Origin: Pseudomonas sp. Teo4
Lineage (GTDB): Bacteria > Pseudomonadota > Gammaproteobacteria > Pseudomonadales > Pseudomonadaceae
NCBI RefSeq assembly: GCF_034387475.1
Contig: NZ_JAXCIL010000002.1
Span: forward strand, 2,232,001-2,296,000
Length of the DNA stretch: 64,000 nucleotides
Direction of reading: 5' to 3'
In this document: piece after piece, positions 18,361 through 26,857 of the stretch
How positions within the stretch are numbered: position 1 is the stretch's first letter
Layout: every line of letters begins with the position of its first letter
Translations under genes and position numbers: made by a program
Notes under the pieces: generated by a model
What the model saw: only the letters and a program-made list of their open reading frames with translations
What the model was told of the DNA's origin: nothing
Database searches by the model: none

Positions 18361-19833
18361 ATGACGGACTCTTCGCAAATAGTTGTAGGTGCAGGTTTGG
18401 ATGGCCAGCCCGTCAATCAAGCCATGCGCCTGGCCAACCGCCACGGTCTGGTTGCTGGCGCCACGGGGACGGGCAAGACCGTTACCTTGCAACACCTGGC
18501 GGAAGTCTTCAGCGACGCCGGCGTGGCGGTGTTCGCGGCCGACGTCAAAGGTGACCTGTGTGGCCTGGGCGCGATGGGCTCACCGCAGGGCAAGGTGGCC
18601 GAGCGGATTGCCGGCATGCCCTGGTTGGGGCACACGCCACAGGCGTATCCGGTCAGCTTGTGGGATATCGCCGGCCAGTCCGGTCACCCACTGCGCACCA
18701 CCCTCAGCGAAATGGGGCCGTTGTTGCTGGGAAATCTGTTGGAGTTGACCGACAGCCAGCAGGCGGCGCTGTATGCCGCGTTCAAGGTGGCTGACCGCGA
18801 AGGCTTGCTGCTTGATCTCAAGGACCTCAAGGCATTGCTCGGGCACCTGAAGGACAACCCGCAGTTACTGGGCGAAGACAGCGCGTTGATGACCAACGCC
18901 TCCACCCAAGCGTTGCTGCGCAGGTTGGCCACGCTGGAGCAGCAGGGCGCCGAGGCACTGTTCGGCGAACCGGCGTTGCAGCTTGAAGACCTGCTGCGCC
19001 CGGACCGCGACGGGCGAGGGCGTATTCACCTGCTCGATGCCAGTCGCCTGGTGCATGAGGCGCCGAAGGTGTATGCGACCTTCCTGCTGTGGCTGCTGGC
19101 TGAGTTGTTCGAGCAATTGCCGGAGCGGGGCGATGCTGACAAACCGGTGCTGGCGCTGTTCTTCGACGAAGCTCATTTGTTATTCAACGATACGCCCAAG
19201 GCTTTGCAGGACCGCCTGGAGCAAGTCGTGCGGCTGATCCGCTCAAAAGGCGTGGGGGTGTATTTCGTCACCCAGTCACCGGGCGATCTGCCAGATGCGG
19301 TGCTGGCTCAATTGGGGCTACGTATCCAACACGGGCTGCGGGCGTTCACGGCCAAGGAGCAGAAGTCGTTGCGGGCGGTGGCTGATGGTTTTCGCCCCAA
19401 CCCGGCTTTCGATACCCTGGCGGTGCTGACCGAGTTGGGTATTGGTGAAGCCTTGGTGGGGACGTTGGAAGAGAAGGGCACGCCGGCGATGGTCCAGCGT
19501 GTGCTAATTGCTCCGCCGCAGTCGCGTATCGGGCCGCTGACGGCGAACGAGCGCGCAGCCTTGATTGCCGGCTCACCGTTGGCCGGGCGTTATGACAAAC
19601 CGGTGGACCGTGAGTCGGCGTACGAGATGCTGACCCAGCGCAAGGGTGAGCCCGTGGAGCCGACGCCGCTGCCGAAGACTGATGAAGACAGCTTTGCCGA
19701 CAAAGCCGGGGAGTTCTTGCAGAGTGCGGCAGGGCAGGCGATCAAGTCGGCGGTGCGCCAGGCGGCCAATCAGTTGGGGCGCCAGCTGGTGCGGGGGTTG
19801 ATGGGGTCTTTGCTGGGTGGCAAGAAGCGGTAG
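18361..19833 (+). CDS. HerA-like ATPase, DUF853 family
   Basis: The 490-residue P-loop ATPase of the FtsK/HerA class has Walker A GATGTGKTVTLQHL near residue 40 and Walker B VLALFFDEAHLLFND, followed by VYFVTQSPGDLPDAVLAQLGLRIQHGLRAFTAKE. The C-terminus (AIKSAVRQAANQLGRQLVRGLMGSLLGGKKR) is basic and amphipathic. The family is widespread and annotated as helicase or bipolar DNA helicase HerA; its role is not established. It is divergent from the chemoreceptor, monocistronic, and followed by a REP pair. Confidence 0.85.
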   Translation: MTDSSQIVVGAGLDGQPVNQAMRLANRHGLVAGATGTGKTVTLQHLAEVFSDAGVAVFAADVKGDLCGLGAMGSPQGKVAERIAGMPWLGHTPQAYPVSLWDIAGQSGHPLRTTLSEMGPLLLGNLLELTDSQQAALYAAFKVADREGLLLDLKDLKALLGHLKDNPQLLGEDSALMTNASTQALLRRLATLEQQGAEALFGEPALQLEDLLRPDRDGRGRIHLLDASRLVHEAPKVYATFLLWLLAELFEQLPERGDADKPVLALFFDEAHLLFNDTPKALQDRLEQVVRLIRSKGVGVYFVTQSPGDLPDAVLAQLGLRIQHGLRAFTAKEQKSLRAVADGFRPNPAFDTLAVLTELGIGEALVGTLEEKGTPAMVQRVLIAPPQSRIGPLTANERAALIAGSPLAGRYDKPVDRESAYEMLTQRKGEPVEPTPLPKTDEDSFADKAGEFLQSAAGQAIKSAVRQAANQLGRQLVRGLMGSLLGGKKR

Positions 19834-19847
19834 TGTGCCTGTGCCGG

Positions 19848-19945
19848 CCCTTTCGCGGGTAAACCCGCTCCCACAGGTCCGGCGCTGCTTCTGATTACAG
19901 CGCCGGACCTGTGGGAGCGGGTTTACCCGCGAAAGGGCCAGCGCA
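19848..19945. repeat. REP pair (GCGGGTAAACCCGC type)
   Basis: Two inverted copies of CTTTCGCGGGTAAACCCGCTCCCACAGG-type REP flank a short loop containing the inverted CGGCGCTG / CAGCGCCG pair, forming a long near-perfect palindrome between the convergent ATPase and pit genes. A GC-rich direct hairpin also precedes the pit stop (GGGCGCCCGAAGGCGCCC, 19962-19979), a likely pit terminator. Confidence 0.8.
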
Positions 19946-20000
19946 GGCAACAGATACGAAAGGGCGCCCGAAGGCGCCCGTTTCACATCAGCGGTATCAC

Positions 20001-21473
20001 TCAGCCAATGGCTTTGGATGCCAGCCAGAACAGGCCGGCCGCCAGGCTCATCGAGGCCGGCAGGGTCAGGACCCAGGCCAGCAGGATGGTCTTCACGGTG
20101 CCACCTTGCAGGCCGCTTTTGTTGGCGACCATGGTGCCGGCCACACCGGACGACAGCACGTGGGTGGTGGATACCGGCAAGGCGAACACGTTGGCCATGC
20201 CGATGGCGCAGGCCGCGGTGATCTGTGCCGACATACCTTGAGCGTAGGTCATGCCCTGCTTGCCGATCTTCTCGCCAACGGTCAGTACCACACGCTTCCA
20301 GCCAACCATGGTACCCAGGCCCAAGGCCAGGGCGACGGCCACGATCACCCAGAACGGGGCGTACTCGGTAGTGGCGGTCAGGTCCTTGCGCAGCTTCTCG
20401 AGGTCGGCCTTTTCACGGGCTTGCAGGCCAGGCAGTTTGCCGACTTTCTTCGCCGTATCGTCCAGGCACAGCAGGTAGCGACGCACTTCCACGCGCTTGT
20501 CGGCGCTCAGGGCACGATAGTCGGTAACGCCCTGCAGCGAAGACTGCAGTGCGGCGATGGTCGGTTCGGTCTGTTGCGGATTGCAGCTGAACTGTTCCGG
20601 CAGATCGCTGGCCTGCGCCTTGCCCAGGGCCAGGAACTCGCCCAGGGTGGCGGCATTGCGCTGATAGAACTGGCTCAGGTGCATCGTGGCGTCACGGGTA
20701 CGCTCGATCTGGTACGTGGTGCTGTTCAGGTCGAGGACGAACTTGGCCGGGACGATGCCGATCAGTACCAGCATGATCAAGCCGATGCCTTTCTGGCCGT
20801 CGTTGGAACCGTGCACGAAGCTCACGCCCATGGCCGAAATAACCAGTACCAGGCGGTTCCAGAACGGTGGGTGCTTCTTGTCGTCGAGCTTGCGACGCTG
20901 TTCAGGCGTCTTGTGCATCTTCGACAGCGGACGCCACCATTTCAGGCCGATCAGCACCAGGGCGGCAACCGCGAAGCCAGCCATTGGCGAGACCACCAGC
21001 GACATGGCGATGTCGATAGCCTTCTGCCAGTTGACGCCATCACCCAGCGGAATGTCGTTGATCAGGGCATTGGCCAGACCCACGCCGAGGATCGAACCGA
21101 TCAGCGTATGCGAGCTGGAGGCGGGGATGCCGAAATACCAGGTGCCAAGGTTCCAGGTGATGGCCGCGGCCAGCAACGAGAAGACCATGGCCAAGCCGTG
21201 TCCGGTGTTCACATTGATCAGCAGTTCGACCGGCAGCAGGTGCACGATGGCGTAGGCCACCCCGACTCCGCCGAGCAGAACGCCGAGGAAGTTGAACACG
21301 CCGGAGAAGAACACGGCGAGATGCGGCGGCATGGCTTTGGTATAGATGACAGTGGCTACCGCGTTTGCGGTGTCATGAAAGCCATTGATGAACTCGAATG
21401 CGAGCACGAATGTCAAAGCGAGCAGCAAGCTCACCAACACCCAGGCATCCAGTCCGCTGAATAAATCGATCAT
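20001..21473 (-). CDS. pitA: Low-affinity inorganic phosphate transporter (Pit family)
   Basis: Inner-membrane symporter for metal-phosphate. The 490-residue protein carries the duplicated PiT signature: GFHDTANAVATVIYT in the N-terminal half and SFVHGSNDGQKGIGLI in the second, plus GIPASSSHTLIGSILG and ALPVSTTHVLSSGVAG. The large cytoplasmic loop (about residues 200-360) is typical of the proteobacterial Pit. The ATG at 21473 was chosen over 21602 because the membrane segment starts at MIDLFSGLDAWVLVSLLLAL. No obvious Pho box was seen upstream. Confidence 0.92.
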   Translation of the reverse strand: MIDLFSGLDAWVLVSLLLALTFVLAFEFINGFHDTANAVATVIYTKAMPPHLAVFFSGVFNFLGVLLGGVGVAYAIVHLLPVELLINVNTGHGLAMVFSLLAAAITWNLGTWYFGIPASSSHTLIGSILGVGLANALINDIPLGDGVNWQKAIDIAMSLVVSPMAGFAVAALVLIGLKWWRPLSKMHKTPEQRRKLDDKKHPPFWNRLVLVISAMGVSFVHGSNDGQKGIGLIMLVLIGIVPAKFVLDLNSTTYQIERTRDATMHLSQFYQRNAATLGEFLALGKAQASDLPEQFSCNPQQTEPTIAALQSSLQGVTDYRALSADKRVEVRRYLLCLDDTAKKVGKLPGLQAREKADLEKLRKDLTATTEYAPFWVIVAVALALGLGTMVGWKRVVLTVGEKIGKQGMTYAQGMSAQITAACAIGMANVFALPVSTTHVLSSGVAGTMVANKSGLQGGTVKTILLAWVLTLPASMSLAAGLFWLASKAIG

Positions 21474-21786
21474 GAAGGTTGTCTGGCGGTCAAAGGGGGC
21501 GCGATTATGCCAGAAAACCTTGGCAATCGATGCACCTGCTGCTGACCGATGGCAGTGATTCTCGACCGAGGGGCAAACTCGCACGCCTACGCTTTGGCAC
21601 AATAAAGGTACTTAAAAGGCGCTAAATCAGCAGAAAATCGTCGATTTGTCGAAAAATCGAGGGTTTGACACGGGTTCAAACGGGTGTATGAAATTTGTGT
21701 AATTCCATTTCATCCCCGACTCACCGGTAAAGATCGCCCGCGCCACGGCCTTTCAGCCGGCGGCGCGGATGCCATGGATCGGGTGC
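21474..21786. other. Intergenic region between pit and a small hypothetical gene
   Basis: This stretch holds the pit promoter region (A/T-richer DNA at 21600-21720) and, near 21733-21765, an imperfect GC-rich hairpin (CCGCGCC...GGCGCGG) that may terminate the hypothetical gene at 21787. No further coding sequence was seen. Confidence 0.4.
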
Positions 21787-21987
21787 TCAGGGTTTCTCGC
21801 TGCGCAGTTCCTTTTCCATTTTTTCCAGTTCATGGCTGAAGGCCTGGTCTTGCACGGTGGCTCGTTTACGCCAGGGTTTGCGTTCCGGGTCTGGTTGGGC
21901 GGCGTAGGTCGTAACTTCACCACCGTAAACTTCCTTGTAACGTTCAGCCTGGCGCTCGAGTTCCGCGCGCAGTTCATCTTTCGTCAC
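21787..21987 (-). CDS. Small conserved-looking hypothetical protein
   Basis: The 66-residue, highly charged, mostly helical protein reads MTKDELRAELERQAERYKEVYGG...DQAFSHELEKMEKELRSEKP. No signal or membrane segment is present. The start is GTG at 21987 with AGGT seven bases upstream. The competing frame (21753-21977) gives a compositionally unlikely protein. Function unknown. Confidence 0.6.
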   Translation of the reverse strand: MTKDELRAELERQAERYKEVYGGEVTTYAAQPDPERKPWRKRATVQDQAFSHELEKMEKELRSEKP

Positions 21988-22341
21988 AGTAATACCTGAA
22001 TGAGTTGAATACGTGATTGTTGTTTTGCCAGGTGCATTTCGCCCGCGCGTCTACCGCACATAATCGCTTTCAGTATTCGCCGAAAGCGTTTGGATCAGGA
22101 AATGGCGTGGACCTGCAACCTGAGTGCTGGCGATTGGATAGGCATGACCCCGGTGGAATCCATGACCGAGTATCGATCCGGGCCAGCAGAAACGATTATA
22201 GCAACCGTTAAATCGTCGAACAGGTTTATTTACCCGATACTGACATCGCCTACGCAAGTTGTTGGCGGATTCGCCAAGATTCAGCGTAACGCCTCGATGT
22301 TAAAACACGAGAGGTTGAAAGTGGGTTTTGTCAGGGGAATG

Positions 22342-22371
22342 AAAAACGGCCTCGCACAAGGCGAGGCCGTT
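22342..22371 (-). terminator. Orphan intrinsic terminator pointing left
   Basis: The arms AACGGCCTCGC (22345-22355) and GCGAGGCCGTT (22361-22371) enclose ACAAG. Read on the minus strand, the stem ends in TTTTTC. No minus-strand gene is known upstream of it. Confidence 0.6.
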
Positions 22372-22465
22372 GCCTGGGGACTTCTACGGTGGGTACCTGA
22401 CCAGTCTCTCCAAAGAAGCCACATGTGGCAGGAGAAAGGTATAAGCAAAAGTGTCAGCGGTCAAT

Positions 22466-22498
22466 TGCGATTATCGGCCGCTCGTTCGATAATCGCAC
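22466..22498. promoter_or_regulatory. PcaR-type operator at pcaR
   Basis: GTTCGATAATCGCAC (22484-22498) lies 28 bases before the pcaR ATG. A second, inverted and degenerate copy (TGCGATTATCGGCC, 22466-22479) lies next to it. The 15-mer matches, as I remember it, the site footprinted for P. putida PcaR. Its position fits autoregulation. Confidence 0.7.
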
Positions 22499-22526
22499 GA
22501 GCGAGCGATTTTTTCAGAGGTGTGCG

Positions 22527-23400
22527 ATGAGCGACGAAACCACGGCCAACGAATCTGCCCATCAGGAGGCGGCGCGCCCTGCCGCCCCTTCGCTGGCGCC
22601 ACCAATCGTGGCTTCACCGGCCAAGCGGATACAGGCATTCACCGGCGACCCGGACTTCATGACGTCCCTGGCACGGGCCTTGCAGTCATTCAGGCGTTCC
22701 AGGAGCGCAAGCGCCACCTGACCATCGCCCAGATCAGCCACCGCACCGAGATCCCCGGGCGGCCGTTCGTCGCTGTCTGCATACCTTGATCAAACTGGGT
22801 TACGCCACCACCGACGGGCGCACTTACTCGCTGCTGCCCAAAGTGCTGACCCTCGGGCATGCCTACCTGTCGTCGACGCCATTGGCGGTTTCGGCACAGC
22901 CCTACCTGGACCGCATCAGCGACCAGTTGCATGAGGCGGCCAACATGGCCACCCTCGAAGGTGACGACATTCTTTATATAGCGCGTTCAGCAACGGTCGA
23001 GCGCCTGATTTCGGTCGATCTGTCGGTAGGTGGGCGACTGCCGGCCTATTGCACGTCGATGGGGCGAATCTTGCTGGCCGCGCTGGACGACGCCAGCCTC
23101 AGGGAGTATCTGGACCGGGCCGACCTCAAGGCGCGGACCAGCCGAACATTGCATGACCCCGATTCATTGTTCGCCTGCATCCAGCAGGTGCGCAGCCAGG
23201 GTTGGTGTGTCGTCGATCAGGAGCTGGAGCAGGGGCTGCGTTCGATTGCCGTGCCCATCTATGACGCCTCGGGCCAGGTTCTGGCGGCTTTGAATGTCAG
23301 TACCCATGTCGGCCGGGTCAGCCGTAGCGAGCTGGAGCAGCGTTTCCTGCCGATTCTCTTGGCCGCCAGCCAGGACCTGTGCCACCAACTGTTCGGCTGA
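22527..23400 (+). pseudogene. pcaR: PcaR, IclR-family regulator of protocatechuate catabolism, two frameshifts (probable sequencing errors)
   Basis: Transcription activator of the pca regulon that responds to 3-oxoadipate. Pieces in three frames join into about 291 residues. The N-terminus is MSDETTANESAHQEAARP..., followed by the winged helix-turn-helix RGLAVIQAFQERKRHLTIAQISHRTEIPRAAVRRCLHTL, then IKLGYATTDGRTYSLLPKVLTLGHAYL, then the IclR effector domain (TLEGDDILYIARSAT, CTSMGRILLAAL, VRSQGWCVVDQELEQGLRSIAVP). One G is missing at 22675-22677 and one C at 22753-22756. Both breaks fall in the DNA-binding domain, so if real they would abolish activation of pca genes. Confidence 0.85.
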
Positions 23401-23698
23401 GGCCAGGTCCGGGCAGCGTTTCCTGTTCGATAAACGCACAATGTCGTTGCCGGCGAATTGCGCAGCCCCCAGGCGCTGATTAATGTCTCTCGTAACGTCG
23501 GTCGGCTTTGCCGACCGAACAAGAACAACATGAGAGATACCTTGATTATGAACACTGTCACTTTGCTGCAGCGGCCGCACCCGCACGCAGTGCCGTTGTA
23601 TCCAGGCTGATTCCGGCCGCACTCCACCGACTTTCGAACACTGTGCTCGCGCCGTGCGTGCAGTGGTTCGCCCGTGCCCATCATTCTGGATAACAACA
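23401..23698. other. pcaR-pcaK intergenic region
   Basis: It contains a PcaR-type box at 23425, a short hairpin (CGGTCGGC TTT GCCGACCG, 23498-23516) that may end pcaR transcription, and a 20-codon open frame at 23548-23610 (MNTVTLLQRPHPH...) that is probably not a gene but could be a leader peptide of pcaK. Confidence 0.45.
23425..23439 (+). promoter_or_regulatory. PcaR-type box upstream of pcaK
   Basis: GTTCGATAAACGCAC differs at one base from the pcaR copy. It lies 260 bp before the pcaK ATG, implying a long leader or a distal promoter. Confidence 0.65.
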
Positions 23699-25042
23699 AT
23701 GAACCAACCACAATCTGTCGGGAACTGCCTCGACGTCCAGTCGTTCATCAATGAACAGCCACTTTCCCGTTTCCAGTGGCGGGTGGTGATTCTCTGCTTC
23801 CTGATTGTCTTCCTCGACGGCCTGGACACTGCCGCCATGGGCTTCATCGCGCCGGCCCTGTCCCAGGAGTGGGGCATCGACCGCGCCAGTCTTGGCCCGG
23901 TGATGAGCGCGGCGCTGATCGGCATGGTGTTCGGTGCGCTCGGTTCCGGCCCTCTGGCTGACCGCTTCGGCCGCAAAGGTGTGCTGGTGGCGGCCGTGCT
24001 GGTATTCGGCGGCTTCAGCCTGGCCTCGGCCTATGCCACCAATGTCGACCAGTTGCTGGTGCTGCGCTTCCTCACCGGCCTGGGGCTGGGCGCAGGCATG
24101 CCCAACGCCACCACGCTGCTGTCCGAATACACCCCTGAGCGCCTCAAGTCGCTGCTGGTGACCAGCATGTTCTGTGGCTTCAACCTGGGCATGGCCGGTG
24201 GTGGTTTCATTTCCGCCAAGATGATTCCGGCCTATGGCTGGCACAGTCTGTTGGTGATCGGTGGCGTGCTGCCGCTGTTGCTGGCGGTGGTGCTGATGAT
24301 CTGGCTGCCAGAGTCGGCACGCTTCCTGGTGGTGCGTAACCGTGGCACCGACAAAGTGCGCAAGACCCTGGCGCCAATCGCTCCGACAGTAGTGGCCCAG
24401 GCTGCCAGCTTCAGTGTGCCGGAGCAGAAGGCGGTCGCTGCTCGCAACGTCTTTGCGGTGATCTTCTCCGGCACCTACGGCGTCGGGACCTTGCTGCTGT
24501 GGCTGACCTATTTCATGGGCCTGGTGATTGTTTACCTGCTGACCAGCTGGTTGCCCACGCTTATGCGTGACAGTGGCGCAAGCATGGAGCAGGCGGCGTT
24601 CATCGGTGCCTTGTTCCAGTTCGGCGGTGTGCTCAGTGCCGTAGGGGTAGGTTGGGCCATGGACCGCTTCAACCCGCACAAGGTGATCGGCATCTTCTAC
24701 CTGCTGGCTGGGGTGTTCGCCTACGCCGTGGGGCAGAGCCTGGGCAACATCACCGTGCTGGCCACCCTGGTATTGATTGCCGGTATGTGCGTGAACGGTG
24801 CGCAGTCGGCGATGCCGTCGCTGGCAGCGCGCTTCTACCCGACCCAAGGGCGTGCCACCGGGGTTTCGTGGATGCTGGGCATCGGGCGTTTCGGCGCGAT
24901 TCTGGGTGCCTGGAGCGGCGCGACCTTGCTGGGCCTGGGCTGGAGCTTCGAGCAGGTGCTGACGGCCTTGCTGGTGCCTGCGGCGCTGGCGACTGTAGGC
25001 GTCATCGTGAAGGGACTGGTGAGCCACGCGGACGCGACCTGA
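23699..25042 (+). CDS. pcaK: 4-hydroxybenzoate/protocatechuate transporter PcaK
   Basis: Major facilitator of the aromatic acid:H+ symporter family that imports 4-hydroxybenzoate or protocatechuate and is also needed for chemotaxis to them. The 447-residue, 12-TM protein has the AAHS hallmark GFIAPALSQEWGI after TM1 (FLIVFLDGLDTAAMG, containing the essential DGxD motif), the loop 2-3 motif GPLADRFGRKGVL, and RFLTGLGLGAGMPNATTLLSEY. The ATG at 23699 gives the usual N-terminus (MNQPQSVGN). This gene is intact although neighbouring pca genes are broken. A strong terminator follows. Confidence 0.92.
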   Translation: MNQPQSVGNCLDVQSFINEQPLSRFQWRVVILCFLIVFLDGLDTAAMGFIAPALSQEWGIDRASLGPVMSAALIGMVFGALGSGPLADRFGRKGVLVAAVLVFGGFSLASAYATNVDQLLVLRFLTGLGLGAGMPNATTLLSEYTPERLKSLLVTSMFCGFNLGMAGGGFISAKMIPAYGWHSLLVIGGVLPLLLAVVLMIWLPESARFLVVRNRGTDKVRKTLAPIAPTVVAQAASFSVPEQKAVAARNVFAVIFSGTYGVGTLLLWLTYFMGLVIVYLLTSWLPTLMRDSGASMEQAAFIGALFQFGGVLSAVGVGWAMDRFNPHKVIGIFYLLAGVFAYAVGQSLGNITVLATLVLIAGMCVNGAQSAMPSLAARFYPTQGRATGVSWMLGIGRFGAILGAWSGATLLGLGWSFEQVLTALLVPAALATVGVIVKGLVSHADAT

Positions 25043-25056
25043 TCGTAGCGGTAGAG

Positions 25057-25090
25057 GGGTCTGATCGCCGGCTTGCCGGCGATCAGACCC
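25057..25090 (+). terminator. Terminator after pcaK
   Basis: The perfect 16-bp arms GGGTCTGATCGCCGGC and GCCGGCGATCAGACCC are separated by TT. The inner part is a REP-like core. It separates pcaK from the CoA-transferase promoter. Confidence 0.75.
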
Positions 25091-25122
25091 TGGGAGAGAG
25101 AAGGTTAGCTTGGCAACAAAAC

Positions 25123-25157
25123 GTTCGATAACCGCACAAATAGTCGATTATCGGATT
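25123..25157. promoter_or_regulatory. PcaR-type operator upstream of the 3-oxoadipate CoA-transferase genes
   Basis: GTTCGATAACCGCAC (25123-25137) is followed, in inverted orientation, by a partial copy around CGATTATCGG (25146-25155). It lies about 85 bp before the first CoA-transferase start, placing PcaR activation at this operon. Confidence 0.7.
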
Positions 25158-25220
25158 GTAAGCCACCCACCACTCTCCTTAATCTGAGTTCAACGTAGCA
25201 CCCTGACCAGGAGTCTCCCC

Positions 25221-26081
25221 ATGGCTGCAATCCTCCCGCTTCACGAAGCTGTGAAGCAGTTCATTCAAGACGGCGATACCGTCGCGCTCGAAGGCTTCAC
25301 CCACCTGATCCCGACCGCCGCCGGCCACGAGATCATCCGTCAGGGCAAGCGCGACCTTACCCTTGTACGCATGACCCCGGACCTGATCTACGACCAACTG
25401 ATCGGCGCCGGCTGCGCCAAGAAGATCATCTTCTCGTGGGGCGGCAACCCAGGTGTTGGCTCGCTGCACCGTCTGCGTGACGCGGTCGAGAAGCAGTGGC
25501 CGCATGCGATCGAAATCGAAGAGCACAGCCACGCCGACCTCGCCAACGCTTATGTCGCTGGTGCTTCCGGCCTGCCATTCGCCGTACTGCGCGCCTATGC
25601 CGGTTCCGACCTGCCGAAGGTCAACCCGCTGATCAAGAGCGTCACCTGCCCGTTCACCGGTGAAGTTCTCGCCGCAGTGCCGTCGGTTCGCCCGGACGTT
25701 ACCGTGATTCACGCGCAGAAGGCCGACCGCAAGGGCAACGTGCTGCTGTGGGGCATCCTCGGCGTGCAGAAAGAAGCAGCCCTGGCCGCCAAACGTTGCA
25801 TCGTCACCGTCGAAGAAATCGTCGATGACCTGCAGGCACCGATGAACGCCTGTGTCCTGCCGACCTGGGCGCTGAGCGCAGTGTGCCTGGTGCCGGGTGG
25901 CGCACATCCGTCCTACGCCCACGGTTACTACGAGCGTGACAACCGCTTCTACCAGGACTGGGACCCGATTGCGCGCAACCGCGAGTCGTTCAGCGCCTGG
26001 ATCGACACCTACATCCGTGGTACCGCTGATTTCAACGAATACAAGGCCAAGCTGGCCAGCACCTCGGAGGCTGCACAATGA
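25221..26081 (+). CDS. pcaI: 3-oxoadipate CoA-transferase subunit A (CatI-size type)
   Basis: Alpha subunit of the enzyme that moves CoA from succinyl-CoA to 3-oxoadipate, the second-last step of the beta-ketoadipate pathway. The 286-residue protein is a family I CoA-transferase subunit (DGDTVALEGFTHLIPTAAGHEIIRQGK...FSWGGNPGVGSLHRLRDAV). Its length matches CatI (about 280) rather than the short P. putida PcaI (about 230, from memory), so it belongs to the glutaconate-transferase-like branch. AGGAG precedes the ATG. It overlaps the next gene by four bases. Confidence 0.88.
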   Translation: MAAILPLHEAVKQFIQDGDTVALEGFTHLIPTAAGHEIIRQGKRDLTLVRMTPDLIYDQLIGAGCAKKIIFSWGGNPGVGSLHRLRDAVEKQWPHAIEIEEHSHADLANAYVAGASGLPFAVLRAYAGSDLPKVNPLIKSVTCPFTGEVLAAVPSVRPDVTVIHAQKADRKGNVLLWGILGVQKEAALAAKRCIVTVEEIVDDLQAPMNACVLPTWALSAVCLVPGGAHPSYAHGYYERDNRFYQDWDPIARNRESFSAWIDTYIRGTADFNEYKAKLASTSEAAQ

Positions 26082-26857
26082 GCTACTCCACCTCTGAAAT
26101 GATGACCGTCGCCGCTGCCCGTCGCCTGCGTAACGGCGCTGTCTGCTTCGTCGGCATCGGCCTGCCGTCCAAGGCTGCCAACCTGGCCCGCCTGACCTCG
26201 TCGCCTGACGTGGTGCTGATCTACGAATCCGGCCCGATCGGCGCCAAACCGAGCGTGCTGCCGCTGTCCATCGGTGACGGCGAGCTGGCAGAAACCGCTG
26301 ACACCGTGGTGCCGACCGGCGAGATCTTCCGCTACTGGCTGCAGGGTGGCCGCATCGACGTGGGCTTCCTCGGCGCCGCCCAGGTTGACCGCTTCGGCAA
26401 CATCAACACCACCGTGGTGGGCGACTACCACGCGCCCAAGACCCGTCTGCCGGGTGCTGGCGGCGCGCCGGAGATTGCAGGTTCGGCCAAGCAGGTGCTG
26501 ATCATCCTCAAGCAGTCGCCCCGCGCCTTCGTCGACAAGCTGGACTTCATCACCTCGGTCGGCCACGGCGAAGGTGGCGATTCGCGCAAGCGTCTGGGCC
26601 TGCCGGGTGAAGGCCCGGTCGGGATCATCACCGACCTGTGCATCATGGAGCCGGAAGCCGGCACCAACGAATTCGTGGTCACTTCGATTCACCCGGGCGT
26701 GACCCGTGAGCAGATCGTTGCCGCCACCGGCTGGGCGATCCGTTTCGCCGACGACGTGCAGACCACCAACGAACCGACTGAAGTCGAGCTGGGCGCCCTG
26801 CGCGACCTCGAAGCCCGTACCGCCAAGGCCCATGGCCAGGTGGCAGGAGAAGCCTGA
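26078..26857 (+). CDS. pcaJ: 3-oxoadipate CoA-transferase subunit B (CatJ-size type)
   Basis: Beta subunit paired with the preceding gene. The 259-residue protein contains [26 protein letters not shown]; the Glu of YESG is the expected covalent CoA-thioester residue of the glutaconate-type branch. Further blocks are [27 protein letters not shown] and [13 protein letters not shown]. It overlaps the upstream gene (ATGA), and its stop shares a base with the ATG of pcaF, indicating tight coupling of all three. Confidence 0.88.
   Translation: MSYSTSEMMTVAAARRLRNGAVCFVGIGLPSKAANLARLTSSPDVVLIYESGPIGAKPSVLPLSIGDGELAETADTVVPTGEIFRYWLQGGRIDVGFLGAAQVDRFGNINTTVVGDYHAPKTRLPGAGGAPEIAGSAKQVLIILKQSPRAFVDKLDFITSVGHGEGGDSRKRLGLPGEGPVGIITDLCIMEPEAGTNEFVVTSIHPGVTREQIVAATGWAIRFADDVQTTNEPTEVELGALRDLEARTAKAHGQVAGEA

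Larger units (their letters stand above)
21988..22526. other. Long non-coding region upstream of pcaR
   Basis: No credible gene was found in these 539 bases; the one open frame (22090-22530) has no family resemblance and no ribosome site. It contains an orphan intrinsic-terminator-like hairpin at 22345-22371 and the pcaR control region with PcaR-type boxes at 22466-22498. Confidence 0.5.

Noticed and set aside
22090..22530. A 146-codon frame upstream of pcaR
   Set aside because: It runs through the terminator hairpin and the PcaR boxes, lacks a ribosome site and resembles no protein.
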